From the NCBI GenBank assembly GCA_943736015.1, contig OX031065.1:24380427-24444426 (forward strand): DNA of 64,000 nt, read 5' to 3'. Source of the stretch: Tridacna crocea (Eukaryota > Mollusca > Bivalvia > Cardiida > Cardiidae). A program made the position numbers and the translations under genes. The notes beneath the pieces were generated by a model. It was not told the origin of the DNA, ran no database searches, and was given only the letters and a program-made list of their open reading frames with translations. Shown in pieces: positions 11,551 through 23,856 of the stretch; position 1 is the first letter of the stretch, and each line of letters starts with the position of its first letter.

Positions 11551-14106
11551 TTAAAAAGGGAAAAAAATTAGGCCATGTAGATTCAATCTCAGACCTCATA
11601 ATCTCTGCAGTCTGAAGTTGAAAAAAATGATGTCACACTTAACTAAACGAAAATGCAGTTGTCATAGTACATTTAAATTTAGATAATACCATTTTAAAGA
11701 CTGGAAAATACTGTGGAGATGACAGGCTGTGATCTTGTAGTCAGGTCATAATTGTTAGTCACTGGCAGAAAAAAAGGAATTTTAGAATCAGGCAAAAAAT
11801 AATCAAAACACAGCTACCCGGCAGGTTTTTGAAATTAACTTCTCTGTCTGCGACTACCATAACACTTGGACGGACCGCACAATGAGAGATTGTCATCTTC
11901 ATAATAATTTCCATACTTTTAAATTATTCGATAAAAATTACAGTGCATTTGAAAACCCGCTGTAATTATATTTGGCCTTTTTTGTTCCTTTAATAACTTC
12001 GAGTTCATTTTAAGAGTATCGCATAAAACATAACAGACCTAGATGTAATATGCAAACTCGGACTTCACATTCTTGGGTATTTCTATTCAGTAAAAAAATG
12101 CAGATGTGAATAAAGACAATGCAAAAAGTAGACTTTAGTTTCACATATTGAGAGAAACAGTTAGAGTATGATGGGAGTTGAAATTTTGTCTGATAATGTA
12201 AATTTTCTTCAAACATACAGATCTAGATTTATTTTTTTTTTATTTTTGAGACTATGTCCTAATGACTTTTGACAGTTATTCATGTACAAATACATGTATT
12301 TACCTTTGTTTCTTTTGATTGACTTGTTTCTTTACCAACTTTTCATTTGTATGCATGTTGTTTCCGTTCATGACCGGAAAGACACCGTCTTCTCTACATA
12401 CTAACCCGAAATTTATTTATTGTATTTTTTTAAAATATTTCTGGCAATAACATATGTTTAAACTATACATGTACAAGATAATTGAGCCATTGCAGGGACA
12501 TGTGGAAAAAAAAACTGATGTTGCCTTATGAGATACTTGAAATTTAATATTAACACTGGTAGAAGGGCAATCTATTACAGGCCAATGCAGTTTTGGGCGA
12601 ATCCATTTTCATTGTGAAAAAACAGATCATCATTCATAACCGGGGAGAACATGGTCCAGATTTTTTTTTCTTCCCCCAAAAAATGGATCAAGATACACAC
12701 TGTGTTACGAGCAAAGTAAAAATTGATTTTTACTTCAATAAAATGAAACTTTCATGTCGAAAGTAAAATCCAAATATTGTTATTTCAAACTTCTTTTTTT
12801 TTTTTTTTGGGGGGGGGGGGGTGGATACCTCCTTTCCAGGCAGCATCTAGATCCAAGATCCAACTGCATGTTCTGTGCAATCTAATCCTGATCTATACTG
12901 TCTGCAAAATGTCTTTGACTAGCAATTAGCTGCCGAAGGACTAAAAGAATTCTGTCCCTCTATAAAATTTTATAAAAACTATAGGCATACTTTCATTCAA
13001 AGGTTTGAATTACTAGCTGTTTATATGAAGCAAGGTTTTTTTTAATTTGGGTTGAGCAGCAGCATTTCATCATAAAATTTTATATTAAGAAACAAAGTGC
13101 AAATATTCTAAATATGCTCTGTACATGTTCTTCAAATTCCAGTCATCAGCAGTATATCCGGGAATTTAAATCTACATGTCCAAACAGTAAAACGTATAGA
13201 TGAGTTTCTGTGGACTCTTTATCATAAATCTATCTTCTTTAAATTCTGCATTCCTTATCTTAATTATTCTGTTGCATGAAAGGCAACAAAGTAAAATTCA
13301 AGCGTATTAGAAGGACTTGTACACCTTGATAACAATTGTAAGCCTCAAAGGCTTAAAGTCGAGGATATTAGATTAAGTTAATGGATATCTAGTTCACTGA
13401 GAAGGACACGAATCCTCAGTATAAATTCATGTCACGGGTTTGTACTTGATCGGGGCCTTTTGTAACTGATGATTTCTTCATGTTCATTCCATAAATGGAA
13501 ATCTGGGAAGCTTTTCCAATGCAATCTTGCATGAATAACCTCAAATAAATTTCTGTTGATAGACCACATGATCTCCATTTCTTTAAAAGTTTCACAGAAT
13601 TGTTTCGAACAATTCGGAAATTCATCGATATACGAAGGGCGATAAGAAGGAGCCAAATTGACGTTATGGGTTATCGAAATGGCTTTAAATTATTTACTAG
13701 CTATCAGAGCAGTTATTATAGATGTTTTATATAATGCATGGTTGAAAATGTTCAAAAGTTGAGTGCTTAAAATCTCCTTGTTTACTTTGACAGTGGAATG
13801 CACAAGTTGTGAATGAATATTTCTTGAATGAAAATGAGGCTAAACAATGTTAATACGCATATGGCGATAAAAAATCTTTGTTTAAGTATCTATAGTATTT
13901 TAAATTGATAGACCTTTAGTTCTAACGAAATCTAAATAAAGAAACCATACATTATTTGTATGAATTGCTCTAAAGTAAGAGCTGAATATCATTTGTAGAT
14001 CTGCGTTATTCGCCCGTTCATCAGCCATGCAAAACTGGAAGTGAACGCGCATGCTTCGTTACACATGATGTACTAGTATTTGGTTCTGGTCAAAACGATT
14101 AAAGTA

Positions 14107-14132
14107 AGCGGATTTGCTATAGCAAATATGCT
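14107..14132. repeat. Palindrome at inner edge of left arm
   Basis: An imperfect palindrome around 'gcggatttgctatagcaaat' marks the point where homology with the right arm ends. The right-arm equivalent (22565-22592) is a perfect 28-bp palindrome. Confidence 0.7.
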
Positions 14133-14404
14133 AAAAAGGTGCAAATGTTGTGTTCAAAAATAGATGTGATTTGAAATATGTTACTGTGTTTACTCCTTTG
14201 CCAGCAAATACTAATTTAAATACAACCACATACATTAGAGGCACATTTATTTTTATGACATAATCAACTTTGTTTAAACAAGAAAATTCAAAATATGTAT
14301 ACAAGAAAATTCAAAATATGTTAACATATGGCAGCTATGGCGTTCCATATACATTACTGATCAATTTACGTTTCTTATCACCTTTGCCTAATTCTGAAAT
14401 GAAA

Positions 14405-14580
14405 CCATCTTGGCCAGGTAGCTTGGTGGTTTGTAATGTACCTGACTCATGACCCGGTGGTTGTGGGTTCAATACCAAGTTCAGACATACTATATTTCCA
14501 GCAACTTTTAGCCTCTCACTTCTGATGCATTTGAGAAAAGTAATCAATAACTTGAAAGAAAGTTAGTAAGGGAGGAGGTG
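14405..14580 (+). repeat. tRNA-derived SINE-like unit
   Basis: There is an A-box-like 'tagcttggtggt' at 14419-14430 and a B-box-like 'ggttcaatacc' at 14466-14476, spaced as in a tRNA promoter. The body after the B box is about 100 bp and ends in a purine-rich stretch. It is not a functional tRNA, since no cloverleaf can be closed by eye. Confidence 0.45.
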
Positions 14581-15186
14581 AGGGAGAGTGGGTTTTCTTA
14601 ATAGTCTATTCATTTGTCTTTCTTTTTTGCTGGTGGTTCGCCTGTAGTTGCTTTGCTTAATTATGAGATTAATCAATTTTTAACATCAGTGAGATAATAA
14701 AAAATCTGATATCGTGAGATAAATCTAGATTTACCCCCAATATATTTGTAGGCATTTGATAAAAAAAAAATCTATGCATTCTTTATCATTTATGAAAGTA
14801 ACAAAAACATGCTGCGTTGTTCGCTTTTAGGCTTTGCCTATGTTCATATTACAATAACGAATAAATTAATGCTTCAGTACTTAGGCAATATCTGCTTCGT
14901 CGTATTTTCTAAAACGCGATACCCATTACATTAAAACGTATGGCATAACCTCGTCACTTTCTCTGTCATCATCAGATAAAGAATTAATGTCAATCTAACG
15001 AGTACATGTACAACTTTATCGGTTTAAAATATCAATATCGCTTAATTCCCTATCATGCACAACATCTATATTTACATATCACCGACTCTGACGTCACATC
15101 AAGGTACGCGACAAAATTAGTAAAGGAGGAACGCAATGTTGCAAAAACGAAGAAACAGAAAAGATTAACTGGATTAAAGTACTTTT
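14581..15186. other. No gene recognised (duplication spacer)
   Basis: AT-rich sequence between the two arms. The 15006-15188 ORF has no recognisable motif. Confidence 0.45.
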
Positions 15187-16680
15187 AGTGCTCAAAGGGA
15201 GCCTTTAAGACCTCGCTGTGTCCGTCGTGGGTCGCGCAGCGTCGACAATCCTTTAAACATCTTGTCCTCCAAAACCGTTTGGCCGATTAGCACCAAACTT
15301 GGCTGGAATGTTTCTTGGGGGGTTCCCCTCTTAAAAGTGTTCGAGAACTTTGATTCCATCAAAAACTCTGGTTGCCATGGCAACCAAATGGAATTTTCCA
15401 AAAAATCCTGTAAAAATCTTCTCCTCTGAAACCACTTGTTAGATTTTGAAATAAATATATTTCACAGATATGTTCCTTAGGCGACCCTTTTCAAAAAGTG
15501 TTCGGGAAATTTTGATCCTTCAACAAACATGGCCTTGGTGAATGGAGTGCTACTTGCACTATACAGAAATGAAGATATTCTTAAAATTTCTTCTTCCCTG
15601 AAACCGTTGGTCAGATTTCATTTCAAATCGGTAAATTAAAAAATCTTCTTCTCTGAAACTGCTGATCAGATTTTAAGATAATTTCACAAAGATGTTTCTT
15701 GGATGACCCCTTTCAGAAATTGTTTGAGATATTTTGATCCGACAAGAAACACGGCTCTTGGGGCTACTTGCACTATATGGCTATGAAGAAATTCTTAAAA
15801 ATTCTTCATCTCTGAAACGGCTGGTCAGGTTTTGAAATAATTTCACAGAAATGTACCTTCGGTAACCCTTTTCAAATTGCTCGCCAAACGCTGATTCGTC
15901 AAGAAACATAGCTCTGGAAAGAGTAGAAGTGGGGGGGGGGGCAACTTGCCCTATTTGGACATGAAGAAATTCTTTAAAAAATTTTCTCTGAAATGGATTG
16001 TCAGACTTTGAAATAATTTCTCAGAAATGTTTATTGGGTAACACTTTTCAAAAACTGTTTGAGAAATTTTTATCTATCAAGAAACATGGCTCTGATGGTT
16101 GTGAGCTATTTAAACTTTCTATGTAGAAATTCAAAAAAAATCTTCTCTAAATGTTTCTGTGGTGACTCTTTTCTAAAATTGTTCACATAACTGTGATCTG
16201 TCGAGGAACATGGCTCTGGTGGTGGGGGCTATTTGCACTACAGGGACATGAAGAAGGATTTCCTCATTCTTCATCTCTGGAACAGCTTGTTAGATTTTGT
16301 AATAATTTCACAGAAATGTTACTAAGGTGACCTTTTTCAAAACTTGTCAAGGGAATTTTTATCCATCGAAAATAAAAGCCAACTGTTGGCACCTGCATGT
16401 GTTTATCTTTTTCGATTTATGTTTTTAGTCACTATCGAGAATGTTCTCTTCTTCAAGAAATTGTTCTTTGGTGACCATTCCAAAAATTTATTTGCATAAT
16501 TCTTATTCATCAAAATCATTGCTGTGGTGATGATGATAGGCGTGGTTACAGATTTTGAAATGAATTTTACAGGTGACCTTTTCAAAACTGCTTGGCAAAA
16601 TAATGATTGGTTTCGAAAGTTTCATTATCTCAAAAATTCAGGTGAGCGATCTAGGGCCATCTTGGCCCTCTTGTGTTAGA
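15187..16680 (+). repeat. Long interspersed repeat built of degenerate ~160-bp tandem units
   Basis: It starts near 'gtgctcaaagggagcc', followed by 'tgtgtccgtcgtgggtcg' and 'cttgtcctccaaaaccg'. It ends with 'ggtgagcgatctagggcc' near 16642. In between, the phrases 'tctctgaaac', 'ttttgaaataatttcacag', 'aaatgt', and 'caagaaacatggctctg' recur about eight times. The beginning and end match the 'agctcacctgagcac ... ggtgagcgatatagg' repeats at 51227 and 53183. No coding capacity. Confidence 0.7.
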
Positions 16681-16940
16681 ATATTATCAGGTTGCCATCT
16701 GATAAACGTAGTTCTGAACATTAACATTTTCTGAAACGTGTCTATTTGCCCTTTACAGAAGGCAGCTGATTAAATCTACAAAATGTACACACATGTTTTT
16801 GCAAATTTTAACAGCTGGCTTTAAAATGCTAACTTCATCAAAATCTTTAGTTTGTATTACATAAAACGAAAGAATTGACAAGTGAAGAAAGATCCAGCTA
16901 TTATGCAATCTAACCTATTGCTTTGCATAAAACAAAATAT

Positions 16941-17204
16941 TATATGGAGTGCAACACGCGAAAAGGTGCATTCGGACATTTGCGTAAAGTGTCGTCCCGG
17001 ATTAGCCTGCGCAGGCTAATCCGAGACGGCACTTTACGACTACATTAGATTTTGTGCTACAGTATAGACTTGCGTAAAACAGAAAATCACATAAAATCGG
17101 AGAGTGTCGTTTCGGATTAGCCTCTGCGGACTGCCGAGGCGGATCTGAGACGACACTTTACGCAAATGTCCGAATGACCCTTTTCGCGTGTTGCACTCCA
17201 TATA
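16941..17204. mobile_element. Hairpin MITE with GCAACACGCGAAAAGG inverted ends, copy 1
   Basis: Inverted ends of about 50 bp start 'tatatggagtgcaacacgcg' and return as 'cgcgtgttgcactccatata'. Inside are two small hairpins built on 'cggattagcctgcgcaggc' and 'gtaaagtgtcgtc'. A unique centre holds 'actacattagattttgtg'. Copy 2 (19260-19512) carries that centre in the opposite orientation. Confidence 0.8.
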
Positions 17205-18319
17205 TTGTTTGCATGGTTACACTACAAGCATAGAGAGTACATGTATGTACTATCACACAAACATATGTACATGTATTTCATACATTCTCTTCAAAGACGA
17301 TCGCTACAGTTTCACCATTCTTTGACAACATTCAAAATTTTATGAAACTTTGTTTGGTGATAGTATAATTTACAAATTGATCTACATAAAAAAAAAAGAT
17401 AAAAAGGGGCCTCCAGCCTTGGGAAAATTCTACGACTAGTTCTTTTAGTACACCCTGCAAACCGGCTGTTTAAAATGAAATTTCACCTATGGAAACAAAG
17501 CCTATGCATATTTGTATTAAATGACAACACTAAATCACACTTTTGTCATTGTATTGTTGAAACATCAAATTTAATTTTAAAAAAAGTCAGTGGATACTGA
17601 GTATCTATCTTTTATAAAAAGCCCTTTACTTATGGCTAGAACACCTTTACTTTAGAAAACAAAAACATACACACATACAAAAAAAAAAAAAAAAAAAAAA
17701 TAGATTTTTTTTTTTAAGTTATATTTTTTAATGTTTAACATTCAGATTTTTCTTATTTTGCCTATGAATTATATTCAGGTACTAAACTCAAAGAATCAGG
17801 CTTAAAACAAATAGATTACAAGCCTTATTTTTTAAGAAAATACATTTTAACTTTTTGGGTAGTACACTAATGAATAATCGTAGGGTTTGTAAAAGACAAA
17901 GACATTACAATAAATGATCTCATTTTTTAACAACAATTTAACCATATTTATAAGAATCAAGTTTATAATAACCCGTTCGAGAGTATATAAATGTGATAAT
18001 GATGTTGGCATTTAACACATTACCAAACGACTAATTCAAGACTTTTATAAATTTGACACTAAACCAAAACCTGGTATTCATGTATCATAGTTCTTTCATG
18101 GATCAGAAATCATTAGGAGCGATTTCTCCTTTTGACCAGAAAAACAATACTACCTAAAAACTATCATCGTGCTAGGCATTGCATCTTTTAGAAAATAAGA
18201 TTTCTTTTTTAATTATCTTACATAAAGTGTTCTATTACTTACTTCATTTGACCTGGCCAAGGTCAACATCATTTACATGAATTAAAATTCTATTTTTATC
18301 CTCGGCATCACACGGGGCT
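17205..18319. other. No gene recognised; poly-A/T tract
   Basis: AT-rich, with a long A run ending near 17700 followed by a T run at 17705-17715. No repeat shared with other parts of the window was seen. Confidence 0.45.
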
Positions 18320-18532
18320 GCCGGTGTACTGCAAAGAAATGACCCCCATTACAAAATGACCCACGGGCCATTTCACGACGTAGAGGAATGATCCATGGGT
18401 CATTTCTATACGTAGAAAAATGACCCGGGTCATTATTCTAAGTCGATAAATGACCCATGGGTCATTTCTCTACGTCGGGAAATGACCGTAGGTCATTTTG
18501 TAATAGGGGTCATTTCTTTGCATTACACCGGC
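18320..18532. mobile_element. MITE made of repeated ATGACCC/GGGTCAT palindromes
   Basis: The inverted ends are about 43 bp: 'gccggtgtactgcaaagaaa' on the left, and the same sequence inverted ('ttctttgcattacaccggc') on the right. The inside is a run of palindromes such as 'aatgacccatgggtcatt', about 35 bp apart and separated by 'acgtag'-type spacers. The whole can fold into one long hairpin or several short ones. No coding capacity. Confidence 0.75.
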
Positions 18533-19259
18533 GGTTTTATCCCGAATTATCACATAACAATCTCCGAGCAGAGTTGTCGTTCGTTACCTCACATACATCT
18601 CTGCGATGGGCTAAATGACAAGAATCTTGTCAAACCGAGGAAAAGATGTTTTGTTCCTGTTTAGCTGTTTCATATGTAAAATTGTACGTTAGACAAAGGA
18701 AATATGATTCTGGATACATTATAGGTGCGTTCAAACTGATGAATTTACCTGTATAAAATAGAACTATTTTTTTCGAGCCTCTTCACTTTTCAGAATCTTA
18801 CGCCGATTTTAACAAAAATGGCTGCGCCCATGAATGATGACAACTGATTTGACACACCGCTGGATCTAAGTTTTTACGATTAACAATCAAGTTATCGTCC
18901 TTTAAAGATATTTAGGCTTTTCAGAAAATCCCTATTTTGTTCATTTCCTATCACTAAGTCTGATTGGTCCCATGCTGTTTGAACAGCACACGAAACAATC
19001 GATATTGGTCTTTCTTTCACCGGCGTTTGTGTAGCCATTTTGAGTTATGGTCATGTGACAAAAATATGACGTAATGACGGACTACTTTCGGAGCCCACTG
19101 CAGAGGTGAATGTAATGATCCGGAGTGCAAGAGAGTGATCACATAAATGTTACGTAAGGTGTGCACGAATTGAATTGCGTACCTGTGCTTTCCGTGTATA
19201 TAAACAGGTAACTTCCCGAATAATAGTCGGAGTTATATTTAGATACATGTACCTTCTTA

Positions 19260-19512
19260 TATGGTGTGCAACACGCGAAAAGGGGCATTCGGACATCTGC
19301 GTAAAGTGTCGTCTCGAATCAGCCTGCGCAGTCCGCGCAGGCTGATTCGAGACGACACTTTCCGTTTTCATGCAATTTTCTGTTTTGCGGATGTCTACTG
19401 TATCACAAAATCTAATGTAGTCGTAAAGTGCCGTCTCGGATTACGCGCAGGCTGATCCGAGACGACACTTTACGCAGATGTGCGCGTGTCCCTTTTCGCA
19501 TGTTGTACACCA
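19260..19512. mobile_element. Hairpin MITE with GCAACACGCGAAAAGG inverted ends, copy 2
   Basis: It runs from 'atggtgtgcaacacgcgaaa' to 'ttttcgcatgttgtacacc'. It has the same internal hairpins as the copy at 16941, but the unique centre is in reverse orientation ('cacaaaatctaatgtagtcg'), so the two copies lie in opposite orientation. Confidence 0.8.
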
Positions 19513-19910
19513 ATTATATCCAGCACAAAGGTCAGGATCAGGTTACATGAAGTAGGCAACAAGAGAAAAAGAAGACGCAGGGGCGTCAGGGTCGCCCGAA
19601 AATGACTTGCTTTTCCACTGTTAAACAGGCAAATATGTAGATCTAGACAATATAATCTTGTTCATCATTATTTTTCTTTTGTGAAGGATTAGATATCGTT
19701 TTCCAATAAAATTGGCATGATAATAGTGACCCACAAGGTCATCTATTTTCCATATGACCAATTGTCAAAATAAGGTATGGGTTTTCGGACTGCAAAACGT
19801 TCAAATGTACGACTTACATTTTATGCCACATGTTGACTTACCACCATCATTCAATTAGGACTTACAGGTTTGAACCATCTTATAATTTCGTTCTGCAGTA
19901 ATGATTTAAC

Positions 19911-20285
19911 TCTTAACCAACCAAACAACAAAATTTTAGAGTAGACCAAAATAGAAAGTATTTGCGGACGACAAATACAAAATTGATGTCTGTAACTGGA
20001 TGAGTATAAAACATTGTCTAAAGAGGAGAAAATACTGGTTTCGCAAATACGATTCCTATCTCTAACTCTTTAACAAACGACATTTTTTTTGACTGGCCCA
20101 CAGTGTTTGCAGACGACAAAATGAATATGACGGGAAAATTGAAATTTGTTTTGGGATGGGTAGAAAACATTGTGGTAAAAGGAGAAAATGCGGGTTACCA
20201 GTATTTTTCCTTTTCCTACAATGTTTTCTAAATGTCTCTTTTTCAAGGATATTATAAGTCGGGGTTGTGTGGAAAAGAGTAAGAA
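19911..20285 (+). mobile_element. TTAA MITE family: partial copy followed by a full copy
   Basis: A partial copy, with 'caacaaaattttagag' and 'gaggagaaaatactgg', runs to about 20062. A full copy then starts near 20065 with 'gtttgcagacgacaaaatg', holds the core hairpin 20165-20235, and ends 'gttgtgtggaaaagag'. The long - strand ORF here is an artefact of the palindrome. Confidence 0.7.
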
Positions 20286-20368
20286 GAGGCGCTAAAAATG
20301 ATATAAATTGGTACCCGTTGTATCTCCCGTAACCGTCCGATTGATACGAAGATGATAACAAGCTGTCA

Positions 20369-20580
20369 ATTTAAAACCCTTTCCCAAATAATCCCTAAAG
20401 AACAAGGCTTTTGAAAACATTTTAGGAAAGGGAGAAAAGGCGCAAACAGTATTTTCTCCTTTTCCCACATTGTTTTCTTACCTATATAAGACAAATCATC
20501 ATTTAAGCAATATTAAATTTATCGTCTGAAAATCTTTCAATGTGGTCAAGGCCAAAGTTTTATCGTTCGGGAAAGAGTAA
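20369..20580 (-). mobile_element. TTAA MITE family copy, reverse orientation
   Basis: It starts 'accctttcccaaataatccc', has the core 'gaaagggagaaaaggc ... ttttctccttttccc', and ends 'gttcgggaaagagtaaatt'. Confidence 0.65.
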
Positions 20581-20830
20581 ATTAAACATGAACGCTTCAT
20601 AAACAAAGAAAACCTCCTACGATCGGTCATGTTGAGTCTCGTGGGTAAGGTGCGCGCAGTTTTGCATTTCTATTGGTTTCTAAAATCACGTGATTGGGCG
20701 AGTTCATTTGCATAAATAAATGCTTTCTATACTTGAACATTAATTCTTTCACAAAAGTTAAAAAAATGCAAAGACCCCCATACACATCCACATCCATCGG
20801 CTTCAAAACAATTCAATAGCTTCAAAAAAG

Positions 20831-21052
20831 GTGAAAACCCAACATAACAATTTCACAAAAATTCACACCTATTTTACCAAAATAAACCTGGCGAATATCA
20901 TGAAAGATTTCAACCGGAAGTACCTACACTCTCCATCAACATCTCTTCCCGACTATATTAAATATAGGGCGCCTGCTTCTGCCGGGCGACCAATAACATA
21001 CGTTAAACGCATGACTTCCGGGGAAGATTTTTCCCTGGACACATTTCTATGA
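20831..21052 (+). other. Unassigned 73-codon ORF upstream of the METTL24-like exon
   Basis: The ORF lies about 420 bp upstream of the exon at 21471 on the same strand. The product is basic and shows no domain I recognise. No clear splice donor in the phase required by the next exon (two bases of a split codon) was identified. It could be an upstream exon, a retrocopy piece or chance. I would not treat it as a gene without transcript data. Confidence 0.15.
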
Positions 21053-21470
21053 AATTGAATAAAACCATCCTAAAGGATGCTTTGCACAGAAAAAATTGCA
21101 GCCTGTGGTTTCAAACATAAGGGATCTGACCAAAGTCACCCGGGGTTACCCGATATAAGACACTCCGAGGGTCCAGGAACTCGGAGGTCAACAAAGACTA
21201 TAAAATAATCGTATATGATAAGTTTAGAAGCCAAATGATCTATAAGCTTACAGGCCATTTACAATGAAAAATTCCTCTAAACTGGAAATTTTACTATTTT
21301 TAAAATCAATTTCAACTCTAAGCGTCCCGTGTAGGTTAAGGGGTGATTTGTCGCAATACTTCTATTGTCGTCTTAAATTATAGGCTCTTTTTTTCAATGA
21401 ATAGATTAAAATCAGCCTATAAAATACTATTTCAGATTTAACTGACATGTGCTTCTTTCTTGTTTTACAG

Positions 21471-21593
21471 ATATATAGAGAATATACAGCAAGCTTGCGG
21501 TGACTCACATCACATGGGAGGGGAGTGGGATGGTGGTTATCACGTCTGTGAGAAATATTTGACAACCAATTCCTGTCTTGTATATTCTTTTGG
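21471..21593 (+). CDS. METTL24-like: METTL24-like gene, internal exon A
   Basis: The exon is bounded by 'tgttttacag' and 'gtgagt'. It reads (one base completing a split codon) 'YIENIQQACGDSHHMGGEWD' ... 'GGYHVCEKYL' ... 'CLVYSFG', and ends two bases into a glycine codon. The pattern of tyrosine-rich start, conserved Cys, 'G-x-W-D-G-G', 'C', 'C-x-V-Y-S-F-G' matches the start of the METTL24/FkbM-like methyltransferase domain (Methyltransf_22 type, named from memory). The split codon is completed exactly by the exon at 31793. Coding exons 5' of this one were not found, so the N-terminus is missing from my annotation. Confidence 0.75.
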
Positions 21594-22391
21594 GTGAGTA
21601 CTTCATGTTTCTCTGTAGTTTATCGGGAAATAATGATGGATTATGGTTTGATGATTTCACCAATTCGAACTATGCATAAATCATTTTGATAAACCCATCT
21701 GTATGGAATTGTATATGACATTGTAAACAGAAAACACGACACAGGCTGACCGTCGCTTAATTGTTTATCATCAATACAGAAAAAGTTTACTACATCGAGA
21801 TAAGAAAACAGGTTAAGAATTAGCAATCTTACTCTCCGATGACATTATATTTGAAATATAAAAAGTAGTCTTGTCTTCTTCATAGCACTAATGAGATGCA
21901 ATGTTATCACGTGACGTTCTCGAAGACCTAGTTCGAATTTACACGAACAATAACGAAGGTTTTCTCGATCCATGTCGTCCCTGAAATCGACGGACTTCTC
22001 CATGCATTTTCGCACACGTATATTATGGCAACCAGGGCAGTAACTGATACGTTCGGGTTTTTTGAATATATGTGTTGTAATTGGTAATCCGCTATATTTT
22101 CGATTAATAAACGGTGAGAATAACAGAGCTATGCTTTGGCTTTCCTGGGGCTTTAAGAACTAGTTCAGACGGTTATTTAAATGAGTTAGCTATAAAATTC
22201 CACCTTTTCAAAAATATATACTTATCCTGTTAAGTTGTGTCACTCTAGAAAATAGTAACGATAATATTCACTCGATGAAAACGATTTCTATCTTTCACCG
22301 AAAAAAACCCAAAATATTCTCTTTGTATCTTGCGCATACATATGTCAGTAAGAAATTGCCATAGGTACACAAAACGGAAAGGTAGATTCAG

Positions 22392-22392
<1 letters not shown>

Positions 22393-22424
<32 letters not shown>
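22393..22424. repeat. (GA)n microsatellite
   Basis: About 16 GA units. The 'SLSLSLSL' ORF on the - strand (22245-22454) is translated microsatellite. Confidence 0.9.
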
Positions 22425-22431
<7 letters not shown>

Positions 22432-23856
22432 ATAGTATATGACGAACAAATCATGCTTTTCGCATGACGTTGTATTCTTTGAAACAGTGTTCATACCAAT
22501 ATTATCATAGTTTATAGAGTTGCAGATTCAAACTAGTACATTCGGATATACTTAATTCCATCATTTTAGCGGATTTGCTATATAGCAAATCCGCTTTCTG
22601 TGATCGTTTTGACCGGAACCAAATACATCATGCGTAGCGACGCATGTGCATTCACTCAGTTATGCATGGCTGGTGTACGGAACGAGCAACGCAGATCTAA
22701 AAATGGTATTCAGCTTTTACCTTTAAAAAAATGAAAAAAAATCGGAATCATTTGAGACATTGCTGTGAAACGTTTAAAGAAATGCACATCATGTGATCTA
22801 TCAAAAGAAAAATTATTTTACGTTTGATTTATGGAAGATTGCATTGGAAAAGCTTACAAGATTTCTCTCTCTTCTTCATCGAATGAACAAGAAGAAATGA
22901 TTTGTTTATAAACGGCCCCGATCAAGTACGAACCCGTGAAATGAATTTATACTGAGTATTCATGACCTTCTCAGCGAGTTAAACATCCATTAACTTAGCC
23001 TTATATCCTGGACTTTAAGCCTCAGAGACTTACAATTGTCATCAAGCTGGAAAAGACTGTCTAATACGCTTGAATTTTACTTTGTTACCTTTCATGCAAC
23101 AGAATAATTAAGACTAAGAATACAATTTTGCATGTAGATTTTCGCTAAAGAGTCTACAGGAATGCATCTAGAGGTTTTACTGTTTGGACAAGGAGATGTG
23201 AATTCCCTGATATATTATTGATGTCTGGAATTTGAAGTGCATGTACAGAGTGAATTTAGTATATTTACGCTTGATTTGAAAAATAAATTTTTATGATGAA
23301 CTGCTCTTGTACAACCCAAATTAGAAACTGTGCTTCTGTAAACAGCTAGTAATTCAAACTTTAGGGTGAAAGTATACCTATAGTTTTAAAAGTTTCATAG
23401 AGAGACAGAATTCCTTTAACCCTTATGCTGCTAAGTGCTGCATAAGGACATTTTGCAGACAATGTAGATCAGGATCAGCTTTTAAAGAACATGCTGTCTG
23501 ATCCTGAATCTAGATAATGCCCCCCAAAATAATTTTGAAATCGCAATATACATGTGGAGTTGTACTAGCGACGTGAAAGTTTCACTTTTGTTATGTAAAA
23601 CTCAATTTTTACTTTGTTTGGAAACTTGTCATGAGGAATGTATTTTGATCCATTCTGGAGGTGTACGGAAGGAAGAAAAATCTGGACTATGTTTTGCCAG
23701 GTTATCCGTGATGATTTTAATTGTTTTCTTTGCACAATGAAAATTGATACACTCAAAACTGAATGGACTGTAATGAAATACCTATTTACCAGTGTTAATA
23801 TTGAATTTCATGTATCTCATAATGCTACGTCAGTTTTCTTTTGATTGCACATGTCC

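Larger units (their letters stand above)
2531..14132 (-). repeat. Left arm of a large imperfect inverted duplication
   Basis: The reverse complement matches 22565-31792 in order. Paired segments include 2550-3100 with 31190-31760, 8755-8900 with 30720-30900, 9060-9350 with 30440-30660, 9360-10230 with 29230-30040, 10290-10545 with 28966-29160, 10920-11260 with 24705-25020, 11560-11600 with 24660-24700, 12490-12840 with 23500-23856, and 12880-14132 with 22565-23470. By eye identity is about three quarters to four fifths. The arm is interrupted by 3110-8035 (a palindrome-ended repeat and a LINE) and by a TTAA MITE at 11269-11550. Its outer end stops at the position matching the splice acceptor of the exon at 31793. 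The exon itself is not recognisable here. Confidence 0.85.
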
